DNA of 64,000 bases from Noviherbaspirillum malthae (GTDB lineage: Bacteria > Pseudomonadota > Gammaproteobacteria > Burkholderiales > Burkholderiaceae_D), in NCBI RefSeq assembly GCF_015352985.1, contig NZ_JACYXF010000002.1, positions 372,001 to 436,000 on the forward strand, in the 5' to 3' direction. Made by a program: the position numbers and the translations under genes. A model generated the notes under the pieces. That model did no database searches, was not told where the DNA came from, and saw nothing but the letters and a program-made list of their open reading frames with translations. Shown piece after piece: positions 43,979 through 51,775 of this stretch; the stretch's first letter is position 1, and each line of letters begins with the position of its first letter.

Positions 43979-45739
43979 TTACTTGAACTGCCAGGCACGC
44001 ACATAGTTGACTTCGAAGGAGTTCGACTTGCCCTGCGGCGTGCTGTTGTCCGGCGTGCCCGAGGCGCTGCCGTACCACAGGTCCAGAATCATGTACATGC
44101 GGTTGCTCATGCTCGCATTGACGCTATACATCTCCTTGCCGTCAAAGTAGAACGTGATCTTGTTCGGTTCCCACTTCACTGCATACTTGTGGAAGCCGGC
44201 TGACAGATCGCCCAGGTTCTGGAACGTCTTGGAACCTGCGTGAGGACCGCCTTCGATACCGTTGGGCCAGACGGTCGATGCAAATGCGGTCGGGCGCAGC
44301 GCAGAATCGGACCAGCCGCTGTTGGGACCGCCGCCGGCATAGGCTTCCAGAATGTCGATTTCCGGACGATACGGGTGGGCGCCGGCTTCGTGGTTGAACA
44401 GCCAGAACGCTGGCCAGGTGCCTTTACCGTAAGGCAGCTTGGCTTCCATCTCGAAGTAGCCGTAGGTCTGGTAATACTTGCCGTCGGTGTCGATGGTGCG
44501 GTTGAAGAAGTTGCCCGAGGCATCGCGCTGCGGCCAGATCTTGAGCTTGCCGTCCTCGACGGTGTAGTTCTTGGTGGCGTTGGAGGACTCGTACCAGATG
44601 TGGTCGTTCCAGACGCTGGTGTTATAGGAGTTGAACTCTTCGGAGAAGGTCAGCGTATAGGCAGTCGACGATTGGCCGTAAGGCATGACGGCTCCAGTCG
44701 ACGGTGCAGGTGCTGGCGCGGGTGCCGGGGCAGGCGTCGGAGCCGGTGCAGGTGCAGGTGCCGGCGCTGGTGCTGTGGTCGTAGTCGATGCAACTTCGCA
44801 AACCTTGTCGGCACCCGGATACGGATCACCGAACACATTGTTATTGCAGGCGATCGTTCCGGTCGCGGTGCGTGTAGCCCAATTTCCGTTCAAACCATAA
44901 CGTACGGACTTGGTGCCGGAGAAATTACAGGTACCCCATTCGGTAGCGCAGCGCGTCCAGGTTGCAGTGTTGCTGGGCGCTGGTGCCGGCGCAGGTGCGG
45001 GGGCCGGGGTTGGTGCCGGTGCGGGTGCGGGTGCGGGTGCGGGTGCGGGTGCGGGTGCGGGTGCGGGTGCGGGTGCGGGTGCGGGTGCGGGTGCGGGTGC
45101 GGGTGCGGGTGCGGGTGCCGGAGTTGTGGTTGTCGTCGCGACTTCGCAGACCTTGTCTGCGCCAGGATACGGATCACCGAACACATTGTTGTTGCAAGCG
45201 ATCGATCCGGTAGCGGTGCGCGTAGCCCAGCGTCCGTTCAGGCCGTAACGTACGGACTTCGTGCCGGAGAAATTGCAGGTGCCCCACTCGGTGGCGCAGC
45301 GGGTCCAGGTTGTGGTGGAGACCGGAGCAGGTGCCGGTGCAGGCGCGGGGGCCGGGGTCGGAGCTGGGGCCGGAGCTGGGGCCGGTGCGGGCGCAGCCGT
45401 TGTCGTCGCCACTTCGCAGACCTTGTCCGCGCCAGGATACGGATCACCGAAAATGGAATTGCTGCAAGCAACAGGACCGGTCACGGTGCGGGTTGCCCAC
45501 TTGTCGCCGAGGCCGTAGCGCACGGTCTTGGACCCTGTGAAGTTACAGGTGGCATTTTCGACAGCGCAGCGTGTCCAGCTGGTGGTGCTGACCGTTACTT
45601 CAGGCAGCATTGTGCTGCTTTGTGCGGAACTGCCTTCAGCAGTACTGTCGTTGGAACCGCCTCCGCAGGCAGCAAGGAGAACGGCGGCGGCGCACGAAAG
45701 TGCGGATGCCGAGAAGCGGTTGAATGATGTATGTGTCAA
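43979..45739 (-). CDS. GH16 lipoprotein with three Cys-rich FGDPYPG repeats, copy 3
   Basis: The 586-aa protein is a lipoprotein (A-V-L-L-A-A-C, Cys25) with three nearly identical repeats of about 62 aa (51-112, 141-202, 260-321) joined by Pro-Ala linkers (about 115-140, 206-258, 322-349) and a GH16 domain (about 352-586, E-I-D-I-L-E near 462). Each repeat reads W-T-R-C-A, C-N-F-(T/S)-G, V-R-Y-G, W-A-T-R, a third Cys, F-G-D-P-Y-P-G and a final K-V-C-E-V: four cysteines, probably two disulfides. Similar W/C-A-x-E/V-R-Y-G/F-G-D-P modules occur in secreted carbohydrate-active proteins, so substrate binding is likely but not proven. The long linker is encoded by the (GGTGCG)16 tract. Confidence 0.92.
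   Translation of the reverse strand: MTHTSFNRFSASALSCAAAVLLAACGGGSNDSTAEGSSAQSSTMLPEVTVSTTSWTRCAVENATCNFTGSKTVRYGLGDKWATRTVTGPVACSNSIFGDPYPGADKVCEVATTTAAPAPAPAPAPAPTPAPAPAPAPAPVSTTTWTRCATEWGTCNFSGTKSVRYGLNGRWATRTATGSIACNNNVFGDPYPGADKVCEVATTTTTPAPAPAPAPAPAPAPAPAPAPAPAPAPAPAPAPAPAPTPAPAPAPAPAPSNTATWTRCATEWGTCNFSGTKSVRYGLNGNWATRTATGTIACNNNVFGDPYPGADKVCEVASTTTTAPAPAPAPAPAPTPAPAPAPAPAPSTGAVMPYGQSSTAYTLTFSEEFNSYNTSVWNDHIWYESSNATKNYTVEDGKLKIWPQRDASGNFFNRTIDTDGKYYQTYGYFEMEAKLPYGKGTWPAFWLFNHEAGAHPYRPEIDILEAYAGGGPNSGWSDSALRPTAFASTVWPNGIEGGPHAGSKTFQNLGDLSAGFHKYAVKWEPNKITFYFDGKEMYSVNASMSNRMYMILDLWYGSASGTPDNSTPQGKSNSFEVNYVRAWQFK
45018..45113. repeat. (GGTGCG)16 hexanucleotide microsatellite inside GH16 copy 3
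   Basis: Sixteen perfect GGTGCG units (plus-strand reading) encode an uninterrupted Pro-Ala run in the second linker. Flanking GGTGCC/GGCGCT variants extend the same dipeptide. As the unit is six bases, changes in copy number alter linker length by Pro-Ala pairs without a frameshift. Confidence 0.95.
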
Positions 45740-45794
45740 GGTAGTCCCCGTCTGAAATAGATAACGCTCGTGCTTGTAGGCAACAAGAGTTTCT

Positions 45795-45823
45795 TCAGAG
45801 CATTTCTATGAAGAAATGGTTCC
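45795..45823 (-). promoter_or_regulatory. ECF-sigma-like promoter of GH16 copy 3
   Basis: GGAAC (45819-45823) and TCTGA (45795-45799) on the minus strand, 19 bases apart and 55 bases before the ATG. The 370 bp further upstream to 46182 are AT-rich and hold no gene I can support. Confidence 0.6.
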
Positions 45824-46182
45824 GGTACCTTTGAAAAATTTTTAGACGATATGTAACAAATTGTTCTTCGTGTAGAAATATTACCTAAGCATTTTATTAA
45901 GCTTGCTCGGCAGATTCGACGGCGATTTTAAAGAAGCTATAAGGATCTCCAGATGTGAAATTTAAGAACGGCTGCGGGATCGCCTCATGCTTTTATAACA
46001 ATGCGCCGTCGCGTCATGCAGAGGAGATTGCCAGACGTATTCAGTCAGCAGGCGCTTGAGAGGGAAAGGCTATTCATGCAGCATTCAACAATGCTGGCCG
46101 CAGTACTGTCGCGGGATGGACCCTGTCGACCCGGATGGAAAGCTGGTTACAAAATCGCGGCGACGAAAATATAAAGCCAGCC

Positions 46183-46220
46183 AAAAAAACGAATGCCGCA
46201 CCATCCCGCATGCGGCATTC
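46183..46220 (-). terminator. Intrinsic terminator after GH16 copy 4
   Basis: GAATGCCGCA (46191-46200) and TGCGGCATTC (46211-46220) form a perfect 10-bp stem, followed on the minus strand by seven T's (46183-46189). It closes the galE-GH16 copy 4 transcript. Confidence 0.87.
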
Positions 46221-46259
46221 AAGGTGCCCCGACGATAAGGGCATATAAAGTACAACGCG

Positions 46260-47132
46260 CTACTGGTTCATGAAACGCTTCATTTGCCACGCGCGCACGT
46301 AGTTGACCTCAAATGAATTCGACTTGCCTTGCGGCGTGCTTTCATCCGGATCGCCGCTGGAACTTCCGAACCAGAGGTCCAGGATGATGTACATGCTGTC
46401 GTTCATCTTGGCCTCGACAGTATGAATGGGCTTGCCGTCGAAATAGAAGGTCTGGCGGTCGGGCTCCCACTTGACCGCATAGCGATGAAAGCGGGCCGAC
46501 AGATCCTTGCCGACATCATATTGAAGATCGCCTGCCTTGACGCCTTCGTCATGCCATACGGTGACTCCGTAAGCAGTCGGACGAGAAACACCGTCCCCGT
46601 CGGTGTATCCCCAGGGCGCTTCTCCGCCGGGATACGCTTCCATGATATCGATCTCCGGCCGGCGCTTGTCGGGATGAGCGAACAGCCAGAACGCCGGCCA
46701 TGTACCCTTCCCCTTCGTCAGCTTGGCCTCGATCTCGAAATAGCCGTAGCGCTGTTCGAATTTGCCGTCGGTGTCGAGAGTTCGGTTGAAGAACTTGCCG
46801 GAGGCGTCGCGCTGCGGCCAGATCTTGAGCTTGCCGTCCTCCACCGTGTAATTCTTGATCGGATGAGAACGCTCATACCAGATATGGTCGTTCCAGATTC
46901 TGGGGTTGAGGGTGTCGAACTCGTCGGCAAAGGTCAGCACGTAGTCGTCGGCATTCTGACCGAAGGGGCTGCGTACGCTGCTTTTCTTGGCAGTCTTGCC
47001 TTCCTTCGCCAACTTGTCGGCTGCAGCCAGGGTTTGCTTGCTGAAGCTGGGCTCTTCTCCGCACGCGGCGACGCCAAATGTAGAAAGTGCAGCGACCAAA
47101 ATGCCGCGCGTGACCAGTCTCCTCAAGCCCAT
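46260..47132 (-). CDS. GH16 beta-glucanase-type lipoprotein, copy 4 (divergent)
   Basis: The 290-aa product has a lipoprotein signal ending F-G-V-A-A-C-G-E-E and a GH16 domain with the catalytic E-I-D-I-M-E. It shares the general wording of copies 1-3 (K-N-Y-T-V-E-D-G-K-L-K-I-W-P-Q-R-D-A-S-G) but differs at many positions, has a different loop after the active site (P-G-G-E-A-P-W-G-Y-T-D-G), lacks a Pro-Ala linker and lacks the ECF-like promoter. GGAGAG precedes ATG 47132. It starts 52 bases after galE and is probably co-transcribed with it, making it the likely ancestral GH16 gene of the locus. Confidence 0.92.
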   Translation of the reverse strand: MGLRRLVTRGILVAALSTFGVAACGEEPSFSKQTLAAADKLAKEGKTAKKSSVRSPFGQNADDYVLTFADEFDTLNPRIWNDHIWYERSHPIKNYTVEDGKLKIWPQRDASGKFFNRTLDTDGKFEQRYGYFEIEAKLTKGKGTWPAFWLFAHPDKRRPEIDIMEAYPGGEAPWGYTDGDGVSRPTAYGVTVWHDEGVKAGDLQYDVGKDLSARFHRYAVKWEPDRQTFYFDGKPIHTVEAKMNDSMYIILDLWFGSSSGDPDESTPQGKSNSFEVNYVRAWQMKRFMNQ

Positions 47133-47184
47133 GACGTCTCTCCTCGGATGCCGCCAGGCTGGCGAATCGACGCAGGACACATGA

Positions 47185-48231
47185 TCAAGCTGCCTTGATG
47201 CTGGGCTCGACCTGGAATCCGCTGGGATTCAGGCTCTGCCAGCGCCAATGGTCGGCGCACATTTCCTCCAGTCCCTTGCGCGCGCGCCAGTCGAGCACAT
47301 TCCATGCGTTCATGGGATCGGCATAGCAGGTGGCGATGTCGCCGGGGCGGCGCGCAGTGATCTCGTAGGGCACGCGGCGGCCGCTGGCGAGTTCGAAGGC
47401 ACGCACCATTTCCAGCACGCTGTAGCCCTGCCCCGTGCCGAGGTTGACGGTGAAGCTGCGGCCGTTTCGGAAAATTTCTCTCAGTGCGGCGACATGACCC
47501 TGTGCGAGATCGACCACATGGATGTAATCGCGCACGCCGGTGCCGTCGGGCGTCGGATAATCGTTGCCGAACACGGAAAGCTTTTCGCGGCGGCCGACCG
47601 CAACCTGGGCGATGTAGGGCATCAGATTGTTGGGAATGCCGCGCGGATCCTCGCCGATCAGACCGCTGGGATGCGCACCTGCCGGGTTGAAGTAGCGCAG
47701 CACGCCGATCGACCAGGAAGGATCGGACTTGCCCAGGTCTTCGAGTACCTGTTCGACCATCAGCTTGGAACGGCCGTAAGGATTGGTGGTCGACAGGCGG
47801 GCGTCTTCGCGAATCGGCACGGATTCCGGATCTCCGTAGACGGTGGCGGACGAGCTGAATACGAAATTCTTTACGCCTGCTTCACCCAGCGCCTGAAGCA
47901 GTGTCACCGTGCCGCCGACATTGTTCTCGAAGTAGGACAACGGCTGGCTCACGGATTCACCGACTGCTTTCAAGCCCGCAAAATGAATGACCGCATCGAT
48001 GCGATGCGTCTTCAGCAAGGCATTCAAGGCGACGCGGTCGCGGATGTCGGCCTCATAGAATGGAATCAGATGGCCGGTAATTTTCTCGACTCGTTGCAGC
48101 GACTCCGGCGAGCTGTTGCACAGGTTATCCAGTGCGATGACGGAATGCCCTGCCGCGAGCAGCTCCACGCAGGTGTGCGAACCGATGTAGCCGGCGGCGC
48201 CGGTAACGAGGATGGTTTTGTGTGTCGACAT
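47185..48231 (-). CDS. galE: UDP-glucose 4-epimerase
   Basis: GalE interconverts UDP-glucose and UDP-galactose (sometimes the N-acetyl forms) and would supply UDP-galactose for the polymer. The 348-aa SDR protein has T-G-A-A-G-Y-I-G-S-H at 9-18, the S-S-S-A-T-V-Y-G block with catalytic Ser-Thr, the N-P-Y-G-R-S-K Tyr-Lys pair and Y-F-N-P-A-G-A-H-P-S-G-x-I-G-E-D-P. ATG 48231 is chosen because the upstream in-frame extension is not GalE-like. Confidence 0.94.
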   Translation of the reverse strand: MSTHKTILVTGAAGYIGSHTCVELLAAGHSVIALDNLCNSSPESLQRVEKITGHLIPFYEADIRDRVALNALLKTHRIDAVIHFAGLKAVGESVSQPLSYFENNVGGTVTLLQALGEAGVKNFVFSSSATVYGDPESVPIREDARLSTTNPYGRSKLMVEQVLEDLGKSDPSWSIGVLRYFNPAGAHPSGLIGEDPRGIPNNLMPYIAQVAVGRREKLSVFGNDYPTPDGTGVRDYIHVVDLAQGHVAALREIFRNGRSFTVNLGTGQGYSVLEMVRAFELASGRRVPYEITARRPGDIATCYADPMNAWNVLDWRARKGLEEMCADHWRWQSLNPSGFQVEPSIKAA

Positions 48232-48398
48232 GATCGGAGTTCCGATAGTTACAGTTGATCGGCATGTCAGACGATGGCGAAGGCAAGGCCCATGCAAACC
48301 GGAAGGATGAGAGTCTCCCTGGAGGGCAGTCCTCTGTAGAGGACATGCCTTCCATTCGCGGATTCCGTCTGGCTGTGTGGTTTAGAAATTCACTGTGG

Positions 48399-50045
48399 CT
48401 ATGCGGCCTCCATCGCCAGGTCGGCGGTCGGACGCTTCACTTCGCGCACCAGATGCTCGGAAAGCCTGAATGCGAGAGCGGCCAGCGTGATGGTCGGGAA
48501 GTTGGCGCCGCAGGTCGGGAAGACCGAGCTGCCGGCGACAAACAGATTGCTCATGCCATGCACCTTGCAATTGCGGTCGACCACGCCCTGCTTGGGCGAA
48601 TCATGCATGCGCGTGGTGCCCATGTGATGCCAGGTACCCTCGAGATCCGAAGGCCACTTCTTGCCTTCGATCGAAGGATCGAGCTCGACCTGCGCCACGC
48701 CGCTGCGGCGCATGTCGTCGGCAAGGATTTGCAGGGTACGGTCGAAGGTACGCTGCACTTTCGATGTCAGCCTCCAGTCGACGCGCACGCGATTCATGCC
48801 GAGCTGGTCCTTCTGCGACGGCGAGAGCATGACGCGGCTGTTCGGATCCGGTTCTGGCTCGACGATGAGCTGGAACTTCACACCCTGAATCAACCAGCGC
48901 GGCTGGAACAGACGGGTGTATCCGTAACCGAGCGTGTCGAGCGGATGACCGACCATGGTGAGGAGATCCTTGGTCAAGCTCCAGTCCTGCTGGTCCTTCT
49001 GCAGCAAGGCTTGCTTGATGCGGAAAAGTGCCAGCGCGCCTTCGCTGCCCTCGCCCGGGAAAATGGAATTGAACCAGACGCGCGCATTGAGGATGCCTTC
49101 TTCCTTGAGCGTTTCCGGCGTCAATGCGAACTGGTGAGCGACATGGGTTCCATGCGCAGCCACTGCGGCATTCATGTAGTGGTACTTGACGTCGGAGAGC
49201 TTGTTGCGCGACCACTCCTTGGTGAAGCGAATATTGCCGGTCAACAGGCGCGGATGGTCCATGAAGAAGCGGCCCACCAGATCGTTGCCGTTGCCGAGTC
49301 CTGCTGCTTGCACCTTGTTCGATGCCAGCAGCAGGCGCGCATTTTCAATGCCGCCCGTGGCCAGCACGTAGAAGCGCGCCTTGACTTCCATGCGCTTGCC
49401 TGTCAGCGTGGCGACCTGGATGCGCGACACGTTCTGCGCACTGCTGTCGGTATCGATGTTGGTGGCATTCGCATAGAGATAAACGCGGATGCGCTTGGAA
49501 TTCTGCAGCGTCTCGCGATACATCTTGCCGAAGCGCGCCGGCGGGCTGAACTGCGAAATGGTATCGCGTACCTTGCCCGACACCAGCGGCATGCGGCGCA
49601 CATCGGGACGGCCGATGGACCGCTCCCAGAAGTCCGGGTCGAAATTGTTCGGACCCAGCTTCAGCAGCGCGTGCGTACGGTCGTAGTAAGGCATCATTTC
49701 ATTCAGCCCGAACGGCCAGCCGCTGTGATCGACCCAGTCGCGTTTCTCGAAGTCCCAGGGATCAAGGGGACGGCACCAGCCGCCCCAGCAGTTGCTGCTG
49801 CCGCCGAGGAAGCGGCTGCGGCTGCCGTCGGCGAAGTTGTAGCGCCATTCGCCGACATCTTCGCCGCGGTACAGATCGCGCGTGCCGTCGTCGGGCTTGA
49901 AGCCACCGCTTTCCAGCAGAACGACGTCTATCCCCTGCTTGTCCAGCTCCATTGCCAGAGTAATTCCGGCAACGCCACCGCCGATGATGCAAACCGTGCT
50001 TTCTGTCACGGCGCCTTGTTCAACTTGTCGGGTATCGATAAACAT
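48399..50045 (-). CDS. GMC-family FAD oxidoreductase
   Basis: GMC enzymes oxidise alcohols or sugars using FAD. The 548-aa protein has the dinucleotide loop V-C-I-I-G-G-G-V-A-G at 18-27, an E-S-G-G-F motif at 45-49, the L-G-G-S-S-N-C-W-G-G FAD-binding block near 80, and the C-terminal H-H-M-G-T-T-R-M and N-L-F-V-A-G-S-S-V-F-P-T-C-G-A-N-F-P-T blocks. No signal peptide or haem site is present. Its position between phosphoglucomutase and galE suggests oxidation of a sugar or sugar-lipid intermediate, but the substrate is unknown. Confidence 0.87.
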   Translation of the reverse strand: MFIDTRQVEQGAVTESTVCIIGGGVAGITLAMELDKQGIDVVLLESGGFKPDDGTRDLYRGEDVGEWRYNFADGSRSRFLGGSSNCWGGWCRPLDPWDFEKRDWVDHSGWPFGLNEMMPYYDRTHALLKLGPNNFDPDFWERSIGRPDVRRMPLVSGKVRDTISQFSPPARFGKMYRETLQNSKRIRVYLYANATNIDTDSSAQNVSRIQVATLTGKRMEVKARFYVLATGGIENARLLLASNKVQAAGLGNGNDLVGRFFMDHPRLLTGNIRFTKEWSRNKLSDVKYHYMNAAVAAHGTHVAHQFALTPETLKEEGILNARVWFNSIFPGEGSEGALALFRIKQALLQKDQQDWSLTKDLLTMVGHPLDTLGYGYTRLFQPRWLIQGVKFQLIVEPEPDPNSRVMLSPSQKDQLGMNRVRVDWRLTSKVQRTFDRTLQILADDMRRSGVAQVELDPSIEGKKWPSDLEGTWHHMGTTRMHDSPKQGVVDRNCKVHGMSNLFVAGSSVFPTCGANFPTITLAALAFRLSEHLVREVKRPTADLAMEAA

Positions 50046-50269
50046 TGTTGTTTTTCTTCCGTCAAATAAATAATTTCCCTGAATTGCGCCACACTCCCAG
50101 CCATGCCGGCGCGCAGCTCCCTTACCGTGTCCGCCGCCAACTTGACTTGACGGCCAGGTACCCTTGTTGTGTCACCAAATGTTGGTGTGCTGTATTCAAG
50201 ATAGATTGCCTTTCGTTACTTCACTTTGACGTAAGTTAGAAAATCTTCATCGATGCCGTAGAGGCAGCG

Positions 50270-51658
50270 TCAAAACGACAGTGCAGCGTCGGGTTTGACG
50301 GCAAGAATGGCGCGCTTGAAGTCGTTCTGGATGCGCGCCAGCGCTTCCTGCGACTCGCCCTCGAAACGCATCACCACCACCGGCGTCGTGTTCGACGAGC
50401 GCGCCAGACCGAAACCGTCCGCATACTCCACCCGCAAGCCGTCGATCGTCACGATCTCCTCGGCATCGGCAAACTTCGCCTCCTGCTGCAGCTTCGCAAT
50501 CAGCGACACGTTCTCGCCCTCTTCCAGGTGCAGGTGCAGCTCCGGCGTGCTGCTCGACTGCGGCAAGGCATTGAGCACCGCCGACGGATCGTCCAGGCGC
50601 GACAGCAGCTCCAGCATGCGTGCGCCCGCATACAGGCCGTCATCGAAGCCGTACCAGCGGTCCTTGAAGAACACATGCCCGCTCATCTCCCCGCCCAGCG
50701 GCGCGCCCGTTTCGCGCAGCTTGGCCTTGACCAGCGAATGCCCGGTCTTCCACATCAGCGGCACGCCGCCGTGCTGCTTCACCCAGGGCCCGATATGCCG
50801 GGTGCACTTGACGTCGTAGAGGATTTCCTTGCCCGGATGGCGGGTCAGCACGTCGGCGGCGAACAGCATCAGCTGGCGGTCGGGATAGATGATCTGGCCG
50901 TCCTTGGTGACCACGCCGAGGCGGTCGCCGTCACCGTCGAAGGCCAGGCCGATCTCGGCATCGGTCTCCTGCAGGCAGCGGATGAGGTCCTGCAGGTTTT
51001 CCGGATGGGCGGGATCGGGATGGTGGTTGGGGAAGTTGCCGTCGACTTCGCAGAACAGTTCGACGACCTCGCAGCCCATGGCCTTGTAGAGCTCGGGGGC
51101 GAAGGCGCCGGCCACGCCGTTGCCGCAGTCGACGGCGATCTTCATCTTGCGCGAGAGCTTCACATCGCTGGTGATGCGCTCGAGATAGGCCTGCCTGATG
51201 TCGTGGGTGCGGTAGCTGCCGCTGCCCTGGGCGAAGTCACCCTTGACGATGGTCTGGTACAGGCCCTGGATGGCATCGCCGTAGATGGCTTCGCCGGCGA
51301 GCACCATCTTGAAGCCGTTGTAGTCGGGCGGGTTGTGACTGCCGGTGACCATGATGCCGGACTGGGTCGCATTTTCTCCACTGAGCACATGGGTTGCGAA
51401 GTACAGCATCGGCGTGGCGACCACGCCGAGGTCGATGACATTGACGCCTGCGCGCTGCAGGCCGGCGGCCAGTGCCGTAGAGAGTTCGGGTCCGGAGAGG
51501 CGGCCATCGCGGCCGATGACCACCGTTTGCTCGCCCTTGATGCGCGCGGCCGTGCCGAATGCCTGTCCGATCTGACGCGCAACGCCGATATCGAGTGTCT
51601 TGCCGACGATGCCGCGGATGTCGTATGCCTTGAAGATGCTTTGGGAAAGATTAACCAC
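50270..51658 (-). CDS. Phosphomannomutase/phosphoglucomutase (AlgC-like)
   Basis: This bifunctional alpha-D-phosphohexomutase makes mannose-1-P or glucose-1-P, precursors of GDP-mannose (for Gmd/Fcl) and UDP-glucose. The protein of about 462 aa has the phosphoserine loop T-G-S-H-N-P (Ser near 107), the metal-binding D-G-D-G-D-R and the sugar-binding G-G-E-M-S-G-H-x-F-F. The start is uncertain: GTG 51658 gives MVNLSQSIFKAYDIRG, TTG 51673 would add five residues, and neither has a clear ribosome-binding site. Confidence 0.92.
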   Translation of the reverse strand: MVNLSQSIFKAYDIRGIVGKTLDIGVARQIGQAFGTAARIKGEQTVVIGRDGRLSGPELSTALAAGLQRAGVNVIDLGVVATPMLYFATHVLSGENATQSGIMVTGSHNPPDYNGFKMVLAGEAIYGDAIQGLYQTIVKGDFAQGSGSYRTHDIRQAYLERITSDVKLSRKMKIAVDCGNGVAGAFAPELYKAMGCEVVELFCEVDGNFPNHHPDPAHPENLQDLIRCLQETDAEIGLAFDGDGDRLGVVTKDGQIIYPDRQLMLFAADVLTRHPGKEILYDVKCTRHIGPWVKQHGGVPLMWKTGHSLVKAKLRETGAPLGGEMSGHVFFKDRWYGFDDGLYAGARMLELLSRLDDPSAVLNALPQSSSTPELHLHLEEGENVSLIAKLQQEAKFADAEEIVTIDGLRVEYADGFGLARSSNTTPVVVMRFEGESQEALARIQNDFKRAILAVKPDAALSF

Positions 51659-51694
51659 GTTGTATATGACCAATATAGGAATGAATGGGGACTG

Positions 51695-51768
51695 AAAAGA
51701 AAAATGCCGTGAGCCGGTTACCGCAGGAGGCGAACGATGTCACCCCTTCCGGCACCTGCACACGGCAT
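51695..51768 (-). terminator. Possible terminator after the Wzc-like gene
   Basis: ATGCCGTG and CACGGCAT (51704-51711 and 51761-51768) form an 8-bp stem enclosing a 49-base region; on the minus strand TTTTTCTTTTC follows. The long loop lowers confidence. It would end the wza-wzc transcript. Confidence 0.5.
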
Positions 51769-51775
51769 GGTGCGA

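Noticed and set aside
44240-45727. 495-codon plus-strand frame rich in Gly-Cys-Gly opposite GH16 copy 3
   Set aside because: It is the antisense reading of the Pro-Ala linker and the Cys-rich modules; the minus-strand protein has signal, domains and catalytic motif.
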